DNA from: Siderastrea radians
Lineage: Eukaryota; Cnidaria; Anthozoa; Scleractinia; Rhizangiidae
Direction of reading: 5' to 3'
DNA: 64,000 bases
Assembly: GCA_964017195.1 (NCBI GenBank)
Contig: OZ024889.1
Location: 56,329,574-56,393,573, forward strand
Shown: positions 36,301 to 51,300 of the stretch, piece by piece
Position numbering within the stretch: position 1 is the first letter of the stretch
How the letters are laid out: the number at the start of each line of letters is the position of its first letter
Made by a program: the position numbers and the translations under genes
Notes under the pieces: generated by a model
The model's database searches: none
Told to the model about the DNA's origin: nothing
Seen by the model: the letters and a program-made list of their open reading frames with translations, nothing else

Positions 36301-39300
36301 AGGAATGCATTGCACATTACTTTGAATATATTAGCATTTACTTGCCAACTGTGAATATGTAACGCAAGTTTTACCGTCGGTTCATCGTCCTCTTTAACGT
36401 TAAATTTAAAAGTGTTTCAGTGAATCAATGCTAATAAGACTCAATCAGGGCTCGAGACTAACGGTAGCCAACTAGTCACTGACTAGTAGAAATTCCGTTT
36501 TGGCTAGTAAGTTTTGCGCTTTCACTAGCCATTTTGGCTAGTGAAAATTTCAAAGCACTAAAGCACTGGATGGAAACCAAACTAAATATTGCTTCTGATT
36601 ATCGGATGCCAAAAGCAAATTGAGTGAGCAGAAACTAAAACTTATTCAGTAGAAGGATATCATAATGTTCGTATGGTACTTGTTTTGTCCTCTCAACGGT
36701 TTTCTCTACTAATTCTTGTCTCAGATGGCAACGTTTTCTCCGTCATTTCTACGTTCGAACGAAATTAGCCGTCTTCAGAACGTTTCACCATACGTTTCCT
36801 TGAAAGGTACCGATTAGTGCGCCGGTTCATATGGTATTTGTCTCCACCGGTAGTAGGTTCACCCAATTCTTTAGTCTTCTGTTATCGACTTTTTTCCATT
36901 AATTGCTACGTTCGTACAATAGTTTCTCTTCCCAGCATTTCTCTCTACGTAACGTCTTAACGTTTCTCCGTACGTAAGCAGGTTCCACGATTTATTAGTC
37001 GAGCCTTCTCAACGTTTCTTTGTACGTTAGCACGTTCGCACGACATTGTTCTGCTCTTCCTACGGTTTTCAGTGTCTTAGTATATTCGTACGATAAGTCG
37101 ACACCTGCTTAGCGTTTCTCTGCATGTACGTTAGTATGTTCATACGGTAGTAGTCTTGTCTTCTCAACGTTTATCCGTACGTTAGTGCGATTTTAGTTGT
37201 CTCATCTACGTTTCTCCGTAATTTATTGTCCCACCGTAACAGTTCAGTTTGTCCGTTCGGTGTTCTTCCGTACGTCACACACGTTCTTACGGAATTAGTT
37301 TTGTAAGTTCGTAGTTGCGTATTTTGTTAGTCTCTGTATCTTGGTACGTTAGCAGCGTTTCTCCCTACTGAAGTGCATTTGCAACCAATGTGTTTGATAT
37401 GACTTTTCAACGTTTCTCTGTGCCTTAGTAAGTTTGAACCTTATTAGTTTTTTCTGCTCAATGTTTCTCCGCACTTAATTAAATACGCTTATAATTTACT
37501 AGTCTTCTCTCGGAGATGTTTTTCCGTACGTGAGTTGAGTGCTGTATCAGTCTTGTCTTTTTGACGTTTCTCCGTACCTTACAACGTTCGTACAATGTTA
37601 GTCTTGTCTTCCCAACGTTTCTCCGTACGATGACATGCTCATATAACTGTTCGAGTTTTTCGTCATGATCTGACCGAAACAGAAAAGAGAGGCGTGAACT
37701 ACATCGCGTCTGGGAATTTGCCCTGAACGCACATAGTACTTTGTATTCCGCGTGTGAGGATCTTTAACCGTTGGAAAGAATAGTCAACATTCAAGTTCTT
37801 CGCTCTTGAGATTACAGAGAGGCATGTTTACAGTACTTAACTCTGCTAAGAATTAGACATATTGAACACAGTATGAGATTATGCAAAAAAGTCTGGCTAG
37901 TAAAAATTGGTTTTGGCTAGTGAAATCAAACCTCTCACTAGCCGCTTGGCTACCTAGCTGAAAAGTTAGTCTCGAGCCCTGCTCAATACTAAAATCGGTC
38001 ACATCGTCAAGCACGCGTGTTTAATGTTTTAAAAAAATCTATCAAGCCGTTCTTAAGATTTTCTTAAAAGCGCTCAAATTCAAAAATTACCACAAAATTA
38101 TTGCGCCGATGATCTTAAAAAAACAATTCGTTCTCCAGATCGCGAACACCAGTTTCAACAAAACCTTCTAGGCGTAAAATAGTAAGTAAAAGACACAATT
38201 TAACAGTATTTTCTAGCCATTTCATCAAAACAATGATTATTTCTCGGTACATTTATTATTACTATGCAAAAACTAAGGTTGAAAATGTTTTTGCGACTTA
38301 TTTCAAAACAAACATACAGAAATATTTTGTTCTTGTATATTTTGTTTGCCATACACCACAGTTTAAGATGTTGGTATTTGCTTTCCAAAGTGAAATTTGG
38401 ATCGCGCAAAATTTCAATTTTACTGTTTTCGAGAGTTTTTGTTTATCGTTGTCATGGAAATATCGATTTTCACAAAATGTAAACCACGCTAATATTCAAT
38501 CCAAAACTAACACCCATTGCAAATTTCACGTTGATCCGACAAGGTGAAGGCTGTCTAAGAGCCGATTTTGAAAGTGAAGTATAGTCCCGAAAAAACTGTA
38601 TCGAAACACCTTAAGCAAAGATAACGAAAACATCTGTACAATACCTGCCCAACTGCAGGCCTGCCATCCGCTACGCCAACAATGACAATACTATCCGCCT
38701 GAAACATAAAGGGAATTAGTCCAATCAGCAGTATTAACTGCGATACTTACACCTCTTAACAATGTATTACCATTCGTTTGATATAAACGTAAAAACATGG
38801 CACGAAAAAAGGATATTCAACGTGACGTGAGTAGTCAACAAACGACTTGACTGTTAGTACAAGTTCACGTTCGTAACTTCTAGCAGAATCGAGTTAGGTT
38901 TACAAACATGTTCGGCATACGAGTTAAATTCGTTTGAACGCCAGCAACATTTCTATTGGACACGAACAAGCACGGCTGCATTTAAACTTCAAGGTTAATA
39001 AACACACTTCGCTCACGAGAGGTTGAATTAAAATAACCCAGACAGGATTACATAAAGGTAGTCTACTAAGGAAAATAATTGCTTAACTGAGCAAAACGAC
39101 GTCAGAGTAATGAGCGCAGAAATTCCACGCTTATGTCGTGCACTACCCAGATCTTGGAAGTGAATGCTTCTGATTGGTTGAAAGAGAATTCCTTCGCGGC
39201 ATAACCAATCAGAAGCACTACCAAGACCTGGATAGTGCACGTCATCAGTACGGAATTTGTGCGATCGTTATTCAGACGTCGTTTTGCGAGGGCTCAAGTG

Positions 39301-42300
39301 ACGAGCTCGCGAAACGGCGGCTTTTTTCTCAGGCTAGTTGAGAAGTGGTCATTCTATTCTTGTGGATCATGAAAGGAGAAGGTAGAGGAAATCGTCTCGC
39401 GCTTCACATGGCAATTGTTTCCCATTGCACGCGTGTGTATCACGCTTCCCCACGATGATCCACAAATGTTCACACCTGTCTGATGCAGCGTTTTGTCCAA
39501 GCAGACATGAAGGTGTCTGCCTGATACAAGACTATGCGATGAAGATCTTCTTGCTGCCCTAACCAGCTTGACAGACGGTACTCGTTCATGCTGTTAACAG
39601 AGAGAAGCCAAATTAGTCACTTAAGCAAAAAAATGACGGAGAGTAAACTCTCAGACCTGTGCGGAATTGAGGTAAGAGAATATTTGGGATTGTTCTAAAC
39701 CCTATTCTCGCACCAGGGGACGTGATCAAGCACGTCTTTTTTTCAACAGACAAAATCAATAGTCTTAATTGTAAAGACAGTTAATGGTTAGAAAAAAATT
39801 TTTTTTCAGGCAAGTTGTTTTGTTAGTAAAATTTGTTATTTTCACCGTTTAAATCTGCATCAGTTTGAAGAGCCTTTTGAAACAATAAAATACTTTCTAC
39901 CTATTTAAGTTCCAAAAAGTAATTCCAAGGTCCCACGTCGTAAAAAGTAATTTCTCTGAGTGCCACCTCCTCTCACATACCTGTCCATTGCTGAGCTACC
40001 AAGCCTGTTTCGGACCAACGAGCTGGTTAACAAGAGGGTGGGGCCTGCGAACAACAAGAAATACGCAGTAAACACAAGTGGGGTACGTATGAGCACGTTT
40101 GCAGCAACTAACGCGTTTTCATAAACGTGTCCAAATTGGAATTCCACGTGCAGCGTAAACAAGACTTCATAAAAATACCACGTTATAACAACAAAGACGC
40201 ATAGCTCCAGGTTTTTCTGCGATTACCACGATTCACAAACCTCAATATGTAGACGGTAGTTACTGTTTTGTTTGCTTTTTTCACGCATGTTCACTGTTTG
40301 ACTCCTTGCCTGTTTGTGGTTTGTTTGTTTGTTTGTTTGTTTGTTTGTTTGTTTGTTTGTTTGTTTGTTTGCATTGCTTACCTATAGAGTGAAGTGCTAG
40401 GCTCAGTTCAAATGAGAAATTAGAGATGGGTACATCTTCAGATGCGGGGATAATAGCCACTGTGCCGAGATTTGATCCTCCAAATATCTGATTGTCCACT
40501 GGACGGTGATTTTCTGTGACAAAAGCAGAGTAAAAGTGAGTTCAAAATAGACAAAGAAATCTCTCTCATCTCCGGATCGTGATCTCTAGCTGCTAAAGCA
40601 AACTCCCACGAGTATTGTATTCCCTCTTGGATATTACGCTAGTCCATGGAAGGGTTACCACCCATTTCTACACATGAGTGAAATGTGGTAATGTCCAGAA
40701 TCTAACATAGTTCTAAAAATTCTCTGACGCCCATTTACACAAAAAAAGAAGGCGAATTCCATATTGGGGAGGCATCAATAGAGACGTCAAGTATACAGGG
40801 CGACAACACCAAAGAAAACGTCAACGTATACTATTTCGCGGTTCTTCCAACTCGTTTCATTTGTCTATTAAATGTGGCCGAACTATTGTTTTACTAAATA
40901 ACCCTTTCGTTTTGTGACGTTCTCGATAGCACCTCCGTCTCGGTTGCTTAAGGTCCCTTATGTCTTTTTACGGAAACTATTGTCATATATACCAAGTAGT
41001 GTTTCGCTTCTTGTGTAACTTCGTCTGTACTGCCCCAGCAGTCTTTCGCCAAGGAGATGAATCAAACGTGTCACAACCTAAGAAGACGAAAGGAACACGT
41101 AAACTCCAGAAAAAGATTATACAAGGGGATGGTTGTAAAGTGCAGGACGCAGGTGACAGGGTGCAGGTTTTAAGGCGCAGGTTGTAGGGTGCAAGGTGCA
41201 GTTTGCAGGGCGCCTGGTGCGTGGCTCAGGCTGTAGGTTGCAGGATGCAGAATGCAGGGTGCAGGTTGCGGGGTGCAGGTTGCTGGTTGCATGACAAAAT
41301 ATCAACCCGGGGATAATATGAACACCGGGTTGATGAGGTTAATTAAACACCGTATCTTACATACTGTAAACGATCGTTATCAAGTAACCAAAAACTCGTT
41401 CAAAGAGGGTACATGGTCGCTACATTGTCTAACAGCCAGAATGGTATTAATTTTACCTGAGGAAAATGCCTCTTGATTGTACTTAGCAGTCCATCAGGAA
41501 GAACCACCAACTCCGTGTCCCTACAAGGAGGAAATAAAAACGTTTTCGTTTATAACGTTGCTATACTTGCACGCAGTAAACATTGCAACTAAGAGGGGTT
41601 TCCAAACGCCTATCGTGAAATGCACTAACGTTCCTCAGATAAAATCAATTTCTTTAGGAAAGACGGTCAACGTGATCTGGCCAATCAGGCCCAACTGATT
41701 AGCACTGAAATAAGGCAACACATTTTGCGTGGCGGATGCTGACAGTATGGATACGGAAAATTTGATAAGTGACCTGAAACAAGGAAGGAGATTTAAAAAG
41801 CGTAGAGAGGACCCTAGCTACCATTCGTCAAATTTATCTGGTTTATAACATGACGTTTCGGGTTGAACCGGTCGATTTCATTATAAACCCTAGCTTAATA
41901 CGGAAAAAAACATTTTCCCTCAAAAATCTAAAAGGTAACAAACAAACCGAATAGCATGAACAGTTGTCGCTCTTGGAGCTTGGGTTAGGACTTCAACCTG
42001 AAATGAAGCAAACAAAGGGGCGGTTTGAGTCAGGAGGGAAGAAAAGAAAAGAAAAGAAATCTAGCCACAAGAAAAATAATTTAGAATAGAACACTTTCTT
42101 GTTATTGCACGCCGTAAGTGGTCTGAGGAGTCCAGATTCTCCTATAACGACCGCTACGTTGTACAGCGAAACATCAACTATCCGAACTCAGCCCCCCAAA
42201 TAATCCAGATAATCAATACTCCAGATTATTGGGAAAAAGGAATATTAATGAAAGAACAAAAAATAAATATTTAATTTATGAACATACATACAAACCGAAC

Positions 42301-45300
42301 ACGCCATTAAAGAAAATTTAGCAGTCGGGGGAACAAGTAATTGTTTTGGTCAGTTTTCGTAGCTATGCCCGAAGAAGCCCGAAGGGGTCCGAAGACGCTC
42401 CGATTTATATTGTCCAATCAGAGAGAACTACGAACTCGCGCAGAAAAATGAAACGGAATGTTTTCAAGTTTTAAACATGGCGTCCCTAGCACGGAGGAAT
42501 CTGCAGGCCATAAACTTACTTCCAGAAATGCTTGGGAAGTATCAGCGAGAAGTTTGGCTGTTGGAAGTTCTGAAATTATGCGTTACTGTTGAACTGAATG
42601 GTTAAAGATAGTCTGTTGAAGCTTAATTGGTCACATATTTAGATTGTTCTTCATTAATCTCGCCGGGGCGCAACACTGAATTACCAAATTATATTTTGTT
42701 TGTACGGCTTTCCAAGGATGAAATATAGCGTTGTTCAAAGCACGTTTAAAGATCCGATAGAAAAGAGGGTTACCTTAGGAAATGCATTTATACTCGGGTG
42801 AAACGAGGTTCACCCGTGGTTTTGACATGAGTCAAGACAGCTTTCCACGAAGGCGCGAGAAAAGAAATAATTAGGCTTAAGCTTAAATTAAAAGTGCTTC
42901 GAACTGTATTTACACCTCGCTGATTACTGTGGTGAAGCGAGTATTCTTCACGAAAGATAAGAGAGTATCCTGCACTGGTTAAATATTTTCCCCGTCCTTA
43001 TTCACATTCATGCAAAATCTGAAGAAAAAGTTGACTCACGGAGCGGAAAACAGCTGACTGCATGGAAGTCTTCATGCACTTGCCGGGCGGAGAACAAAGC
43101 AATTCTCCATTTTCAAAGCTTTAAAAGCCTTTTTAAGTCTGTGTTATTCCCAATGACCACTATTCTGATCCAGGTTAATTTTCTACTAGAAAAAAAAAAC
43201 TGCTGAAACAACGCGCTTTTTTTTATTTGAACCAAAAACAAGAGCTAAACTTGTTGTTTCCTCAGCGGTCCGCATGTTGTATTGATTCTTCTCGTCAATA
43301 ATTCTCAACTGTTTGTTAGCATTACTGACTTTGTTTATGACCCACTGAGAAACGCCTTCCAAGACAAACACATCTGTAATTCTTTATTATTCAAGCTCAG
43401 AAGGAGTTCACATGGAAGAACCGACTGAGAAACCCACAAATTCCGACTTGAAACTGAAGTATTATTATACGGTTCTAGCGTTCATAATTCTTGGTTTCAA
43501 GACAAACTGCTGCTCATTTGGTCAAGCATTTTGCCATAAATACAAAAATTAAAGCAAGATGAGACAGGGTTTTGATATCGCTGACATCATTATCAAGACT
43601 GAAATGGTGATAAAGTGGAAAATTGAAAAGAATAAGAATACAAATCTGAATCCATAAGTATATCAATCAGTCGGGTCTAAACAACGGATTACGCACGGAT
43701 TTAGTAATAGCACGACGGCTAAATCGTTGTCGTTGTCATGTTTTGCTGAGAGCTAGTCAGTTTCCCCATCCTTTCCATGCTCAAGATATTTCAGACACCA
43801 CTCGTCTAGCCGACGTATAATATTGGCCCTTACCTGTACTCGGCGACCCGTCACAAACAATTCTTAAAATAGATGTCACCCAAATTTAATAGCGAGCACG
43901 TAGTTTGTCCTGATAAATATTTTTTAACGGTCTGTGCTTTTTCTTCCAAGTTGAGAGTAGCCGCTTTTCGAAGCAACAGAATAAACTGGTCCTCACGTTA
44001 AATAGTTTTAGAAATGGAGCCCTTTTTGGTATTTCACTCGAAGTGATTGAGGCCCTGAGTAGCCCACTGGCCAAATGCCGAAAATCGCGGGCTCAGTCTT
44101 TTCTCGGAGAAAAGATTTCGCCATCAAATGACACTTGTTCCCCCGACTGTAGGTGCACAAGCATAGTTGTGTGGTGGTTATTCTTATTACTCAGAGACTC
44201 CCAAGACGACCCCATGCTCACTTTTTTTTTTCGTAGCGTGTATTTCAATCAATTTTTGCAAGGTAACATGGGATAACATAGCCGTTTTAAAGGAACTACT
44301 TCCACTTTCCACTCAAATTCAACTGACTACCGGGTCCCCTTCGTGACGTCCGAGATGCCAACGTTCTTGTTGCTTAAGGTGCAGTGGCTGCGACTCGCAT
44401 CAGTTCCCTTACACTTACCACGCCCATGAGTTCTCCGCGGCCAGCCTCGCGGTCCAGTTCCTTCTTACCATTGCTAAGTGTAACAACTGAACGCAGACGG
44501 CCATTTAGCACAATATAAATGCAGTTTGATTGTTCACCTTGTCTGCAATGCAAAGCAAAACGCTGTGAGGGCTGTGGTTTGGAGGGCAGATCGCATCTTG
44601 ACATTAAAAGGCCGAATTCATCTGTCCATTTGAATCTGAAGCTCGCTCTTAGTTTTCACGATTTTGCCTCTAGTATGAATTAAGGGGAATCAAATTACGA
44701 ACAGCTCAATGAATTGAAACATCGTTCACTCTTTCTTTGCCTCTTTGTTTGTGTTGTTCGAAGAAATATAGATAAGTCAGATATCAAAGATAAAGAACAT
44801 CATTTACTCATGCACTTAATGCTAGCTGCTGTTACACGTGTCAGCTAGTTATCACGTCAACGTTTCTATTTAATTATCATCATAATTTTTTAATGGAGTG
44901 GTTACGTTAAAGTAGAGAACCAGCCTACCAAACAGAATTCGTATCACACGGATTTTAATCATGGTTGATGCATTTTAAGACCAGAATGCGTGTAACTAAT
45001 TCAAACAACAGAGTAAATGGTCTGAACCCAGCAGTAACAATGATCATCTGGGTAAAAGAAGTCTTGAAGTCTTGACGTTTCGACAGCCAGAGCAAAAGTT
45101 ATCTTGAGAGTAAATTTTTAACTTGCTTAGACCTTTTTTCCCAATTTTTCAAACCCTATTTAGCTTTCTGATGTAACGCACTAAATTAAAATGCGCCTTC
45201 TATATAAAGTACCTGTAAACTGCTCTGCCGGCTTCCACGTGCATCCAGTCCAAAGCAAAATCGATTTGTCTCAGGAAAGGAGAGAGATGACTAATGAGCG

Positions 45301-45364
45301 AATGCGCCACGTTCAACACTACCCTGGGCTTCTGACGAATGACGCTGGAAAAAAAAAAAGAGAA

Positions 45365-45398
<34 letters not shown>

Positions 45399-48300
45399 GT
45401 CAATCAGTATACACTTGGCAGAAGACTAAAATATAATTCTCACAGATTGATGGAACTTCACACTAAAGAAAGGATGATGGAATTTGGACTCCATGAACCT
45501 CAAGGGGATAATAAAGAAAAACGGCTAAAACGCTGGAAAACAAAGCATTTGACTAAAACACTCTTTAACGATGTAGATTCTCGTGAATTATTTTCGTTTT
45601 GCTTATGTCAGTATTACCAAGGCATTGGGGTTGCATTGGGTTATCCCGCCTTAGCACTGCTGCGGCCTGTAACACAAACCGAGACCTTGATAATTCTCGC
45701 TATCGAGCGAGAAAAAACACCCAACGACACATCAACTTGTAAACAACTTTATTTTTAAGCTTACAATATTATGCTCACTCTATAAGTTCCCAGTGGGGTT
45801 TTACAAACCCAGTGTAAAACATTTGCTTTGAAAGCTTGAAATTTAAACTGTGAACTGAAAACAATACCATTCTGGTTTAACCTTCTGCAAAAAAGCTCTT
45901 TTAAAAGCTTACGTAAAAACGTGAGTTTACAAAGTTCTTTGCGTGTATAAAAACTATTGTCTATAAAATGACGTCACTTCACACGAATAAAAACTATTGT
46001 CTGTAGCAATGACGTGACGAAAACAGCCGCAATTAGTAGTATGATAGCAGCCAATCAAATTCGAGATAGTGACAGCAGTGTAAAATAATCGACTTTGGCA
46101 GCTTTCAAAATGTCACTTGATTTAAATCGGTAGCAATGGATACGCTTTTTAAAAGCAAGAGAAAAAGAAACGCTGCTTAACGATGCACATTCCAGAGAAT
46201 TATTTTCACCTTGTACCTTTCTTTTAGCTGCTTTTAAACCGTCAGAAGAAGCCAATGATAAAAACTCTTTGATGACAGAGAAACGGAACCTTACTTAACG
46301 GTGTGGATTTTACGCTGGCTCCGACGCCCAACGTCGCTTTCAAGGTCTTTCTGACATTTAACTGTAAAAAAGAACACATCTACCGAATGGAGAATGAAGT
46401 TTCACTTTGCTTAAAAAACTAACGTTATAATTATGCTAAAGGCATGGCTACAATCGCTTCTTTGACGATGATAAAAAAAAGCTTGTCATGCAGGTGCTGC
46501 GAGAAACTATTTAATTTATGTGTTAGCATGGTTGTGCACCTTAATTAGAAATTAGGATAGGGGATCTATCTCATTGTTTCTTTGTTCCTTTCGATGTTTT
46601 GCACGACAACGATCTAAACCTTCACTAAACGCGCACTCATTAGCGCACATTAGCTAAAATAAAATTTTACTTCGAGATCTGTTCCTAGCTATTTACTGCA
46701 GTATTAGCTGTAAAGCACGGTGAATAGAATGGAAATCGTGGTACGTATCCAGTATACAACTGTTTAACAAAAAGAGAAAAAAAATTAAAATAATAATAAT
46801 AATTAGCTTGATTAAAGAGTACCTTCACGTGGTGCTGTTTGTTTTCCAATATTTTTCGAAAACATAGTTACGACAAAATTTCTCATTTTAATCTTAAGCG
46901 CCCTTGGCAAAACACAGGGTAGAAACTAAAGACGTTTCGACACAGATGTCTGTTCATCAGTCTGATCTTTTCATACACGCACTGAAACAAAATCTTAACG
47001 ACTGATACATAGCTCACAAAGTAACAGCTTCGAAATAAACATTAATTGACGCGGTCGTTTCTTAAGGTTTAACTAATTCCGTCCAGAAGTCAAACCGTAG
47101 TTCAAGTAATGCGATTTTAACGTCTAATTCCAAAAACTCGTTTCATTTCCTCCCTGAACCCGTTGTTTCGCAGTGAATATACCCATGGGTTAATTCCAGA
47201 CGATGTGAATGCTATTAGCTCGACCCAGAGCCAAACCAAACGCATATGTTGCTTCGTACAGTGATCGCTCGTTGTCAAGTGAATAAAAGATGTCACCAAG
47301 CTGGGAAACCATGATATTAAAAACAAGGTTACAACGAAACCCACGGTCTTAGCAGTTTTTCGGTTGAGTACTCCTTCAGAAACCACCTGAAGACCTCGGA
47401 GAGAACAATTTTGCGCTGCTATCTTCCTCGATTGCTTTCTCGCTAACACAAAAATGCGGTAATAGCAAAATACCATAAAAAGCATGGGAAGGAAAATGGT
47501 AATAATTGTTATGGACATCCAGAGTCTTGGCAGGTGTGAGGAGTTTGTTATCATGACCCGTGACAAACCTAAGGCGACGGACGCAATCCAAACAAATGAA
47601 ATTGCAGCATAACATCGATTATATGTCACAATCTGTTTGTACAAAAGAGCTGAATGAACTGCGATGTATCTATCCAAGCTCACAACACACAAGCTAAAAG
47701 TCGTTGTCACACTTGTCTGGATCCACAGCGAATCGATAGCTATTTTAAGCGGGTGGCTGTAGGGGCGAGGTGTTAAAAGACAACGCGCTATCCACACGGG
47801 ATCGATCACCAACCCTACTAAGAGATCTGCCACAGCTAACGAGCCTAGGAGCAAGTTAGAAACAGTTCTGAGGGCGCGTGATTTGTAGAGCACCCAAAGA
47901 AAAGCTGCATTGCCAAGAACAGATGCAATCGCGGAGATACCATACAACACGGCAAGACTAACTGATGATGGAAGAGATAACTCGTTGCTACAGCGATTTA
48001 CCATCTCAAGTTTGACCGACCATAACCCCAGCGTGTCAATCCTTTTTTTCTGCAACAGAGACGAGTAGATATCGTCGTTGAATGATCGAGGCTTTCGTGG
48101 ATAAAAACGCTAAATCATCTTAAGCATCACGTGACAAGTACACTGACTCATTTTGTGACACCTGCCATATTTTGTCACGATAACGCAAGCTCTCAATTTC
48201 TTATCCACGCTAGAAAATCGTTTTTTTTTTCCTCCAAATAACAAGAGTTTATCACCTTAAGACTGAATGAATGGACATCAAACCACGTGGACCTGAGGTA

Positions 48301-51300
48301 GACAAGCAGATTTCGACCCAGTGCCAGGAGTTTAATTCTTCTTTGGCGGAATGCTAAGACAAGGGCAAGGGGCCCCAAAATACAGCTTTATGACCCACAT
48401 AAAAAGGCAATTGAGTGCCACTCCTCCATAAGTTGATGACGACAATCACGAGTGAAATATTTAATTACTGACGACGGTACGAACATTGTATATCAATCTC
48501 ATTTTATTTAGCATTAACTACCATTTAATACTTCACTATAGTCCTATTAAAATTCTATCCAGCCATGAGCATTTTCCAATACTGTACCAAGTGATGGCGT
48601 ATAGCTTTTCAGTGTTGTTTGGCAACTAGATTTCATTTTGGACGCCTACAGATCAGAAAAGGCGATTGGGCAACCTAATTGAAAGGTAATTCCGGACAAT
48701 AAAATGGCCCTTGACGATAAGGATTCCCGTGAATTATTTTCGTATTTTTTTAATTTGACTTTCGGCTACTTTAAAACTCTCACTTTAATTAAAGTGGAAA
48801 CGCTTTTAAACAAAAGAAACAGAAATCTTGCTTAACGATGTGCAACCCTTGAATTATTTTCGTTTCTGCAATTTGACTTGGGCTGCTTTCAGCGGCAAGT
48901 CTTAGTGGAAACTCAAACAACATATAAGGGAAAAAAAAGCCGTTGCGAGTGTGTAAATTTACGCTTCAACTTTAGAAACTGAAGAAGACTGCAATGGATC
49001 AAATTTAATTTCTAAGAGCCCAACCAAAATTAAGTTAAGGTAAGCTTAAATGAATATCTGATCTATAATGCTGAGAAAAATTAATGTTTCGTCACTGGAC
49101 TTTAATATAATAACTATTATTTACAGAAGATGAACAACTAAGAATTGCCTAAAGTAAATAAAATATCCTAGCCTGCATCAATTGCTCTCAGCAGTATCCG
49201 GGTGTATCAGGAATTTCTCATTAAATGTTTTAATTTAGAAGTTGAAGGATATTTCTTCATCAGCTGCAAGCCGTTTTCGATTGTTAGAAGTGAAAAACAT
49301 CATATGGTTAAGACATGTTACTTACTGCTCTGACAACGATAAGGACATGACAAGGATAAGAATTGGATCATGTAGCTGCAGCGAAAAACCCTTATCAAGT
49401 ATGCTTGTGCGTCTTAGTTGGAAATTAGCACAGCGGATCCATCTCTAACTGTTTCCTTTTGAAGTTTTGCACGACAGCGATCGAAGCCTCCACAAAAGCG
49501 CGCCAGGTTACATGTAAAGCATAGAGAATGAAATAAAAAATGTGGTGCGCACTGAAAAATAAACTTTTAACAACTTACAAGAAACTCACAAAGTAGTAAA
49601 CACCAATTCATCTAAGTCTTCAAGGGAAGTAGTACCTGGGAATTCACATTTTCTGACACGGAGATTTGGAGGTCCACTCATTGTCTAAGCCCAAATATAA
49701 ACATGCATATTCTGCTCACTGTTCTCCAAGTATTTCGTGTGGTACTAGCTGGGAGAATTTGCCTAAACATCAAGACATTTTAACTTTGGTGATTACTTCC
49801 TTTATTCTCATGACATGTATGCCTGATAAAGTAGTGACATCGTAAGGAGAAATTACATTCTTGTCACTATCGAGGCTTAAAGGGTTAAAGTGCGTTCTCA
49901 GTTAGACCCGGTTTGATAACCGGCCCTTTAAGTTTTCACCTGATCCAAAAATGCCCTCAAATGTAAGACTCCACAAATCACTCAGAAGTTTGTCATATTT
50001 TTAGAATGTTCATAAAGGAGAGGAAGAGAAAAAGGGACGGGTATTGATTAATTTAATGGAAATTGAGAAAAACGAAAAATTGCCAATAAATTTCCTAAAC
50101 AGTCCATGGACACCTAAAGACAAACACCTGTTCTACAACGCTGAGAAAAACTCATCTTTCGTCAGTGAGACTTTTATCTTGTAACACGTATTTACAACTG
50201 CGAATTGTCTAAAATAACTAAAACAAGCTAGCCGCATTTATTACACTTAGCAGTATCCGGATTACCGGGAATTTCTCATTAAATGTTTTCATTATTAGTT
50301 GAAGGATATTTCCCCATCAACTGCAAGCAATTGTTAGAAATGAAAAACATCATATGGTGAAGACAAGTTAACCACTAATCTGACAAGGATAAGAAGTCAT
50401 GCATCTGCTGCGAAAAACCATTTAATTTATATGTTAAGTATGCTTGTGAATCTTAGTTGGAATTTAGCACAGCGGATCTATCTCCAACAGTTTATTTGTT
50501 CCTTTTAATGTCTTGCACGACAAAGATAAAAAAAAATATCCTCTATAAGTGCGCCAAGGCCTTTATTTAAGTTGAATAAACCAATCTTTAACAAAAACAT
50601 CTTTTTCTAGCTATTCAACTTCGTATAAGCTGTTAAGCGAAGTGAATGAAAAGAAAATGTGGTGCACACTAAAACATAAACTATTGTCAACTGATGCATA
50701 TCTCACAAAGTGGTAAACAGCGTCCAACGAAGTCTTCAAGGTAAGTAGCACTAAGGGACGTAGTAGCTGGGAATGGAAATTTCCTGACACGGTATCTGGT
50801 GATACTAACGTTTGAGTTTGTCAATAAAATCCAAAGTGTAAGTATACATATGAAAGCCGTTGAACCTACTTTGTCAAATTCATACTGTGATCCTACTTAG
50901 CATTTGCACTGTTTTTGGGTATTACGTTCATCTTAATAGATACTCGCACGGTTTTGTCGTGTGTTACTCCAAAAACTCGTTTCATTTCCTCCTTGAACCC
51001 GTTGTTTCGCAGTGAATATAGCCATGGGTTAATTCCAGATGATGTGAATGCTATTAGCTCGACCCAGAGCCAAACCAAACGCATATGTTGCTTCGTACAG
51101 TGATCGCTCGTTGTCAAGTGGATGAAAGACGTCACCAAGCTGGGAAACCATGATATCAAAAACAGGGCTACAACGAAACCCACGGTCTTAGCAGTTTTTC
51201 GGTTTCGAGCTCCTTCAAAAACCACCTGAAGACTTCGGAGAGAACAATTTTGCACTGCTATCTTCTTCGACTGCTTTTTCGCTACCACAAAGATGTGGTA

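Larger units (their letters stand above)
36078..37995. mobile_element. Long-inverted-repeat MITE interrupted by a younger element
   Basis: Left arm about 36078-36225 and right arm about 36285-36445 continued at 37982-37995 are inverted relatives (ATTTTAGTATTGAG, TTTAACGTTAAAGAGGACG, TTGCTAACTGTGAAA-like words). The right arm is split by the 36446-37981 insertion. Reading across the gap restores AAGACTCAATACTAAAAT, complementary to the left tip. Confidence 0.8.

Noticed and set aside
47376..47615. Short minus-strand frame within GPCR 1
   Set aside because: Alternate frame of the receptor coding sequence.
48005..48055. N-terminal extension of GPCR 1 from an upstream ATG
   Set aside because: The homologous sequence above GPCR 2 is not open in that frame; all three receptors align from the inner Met.
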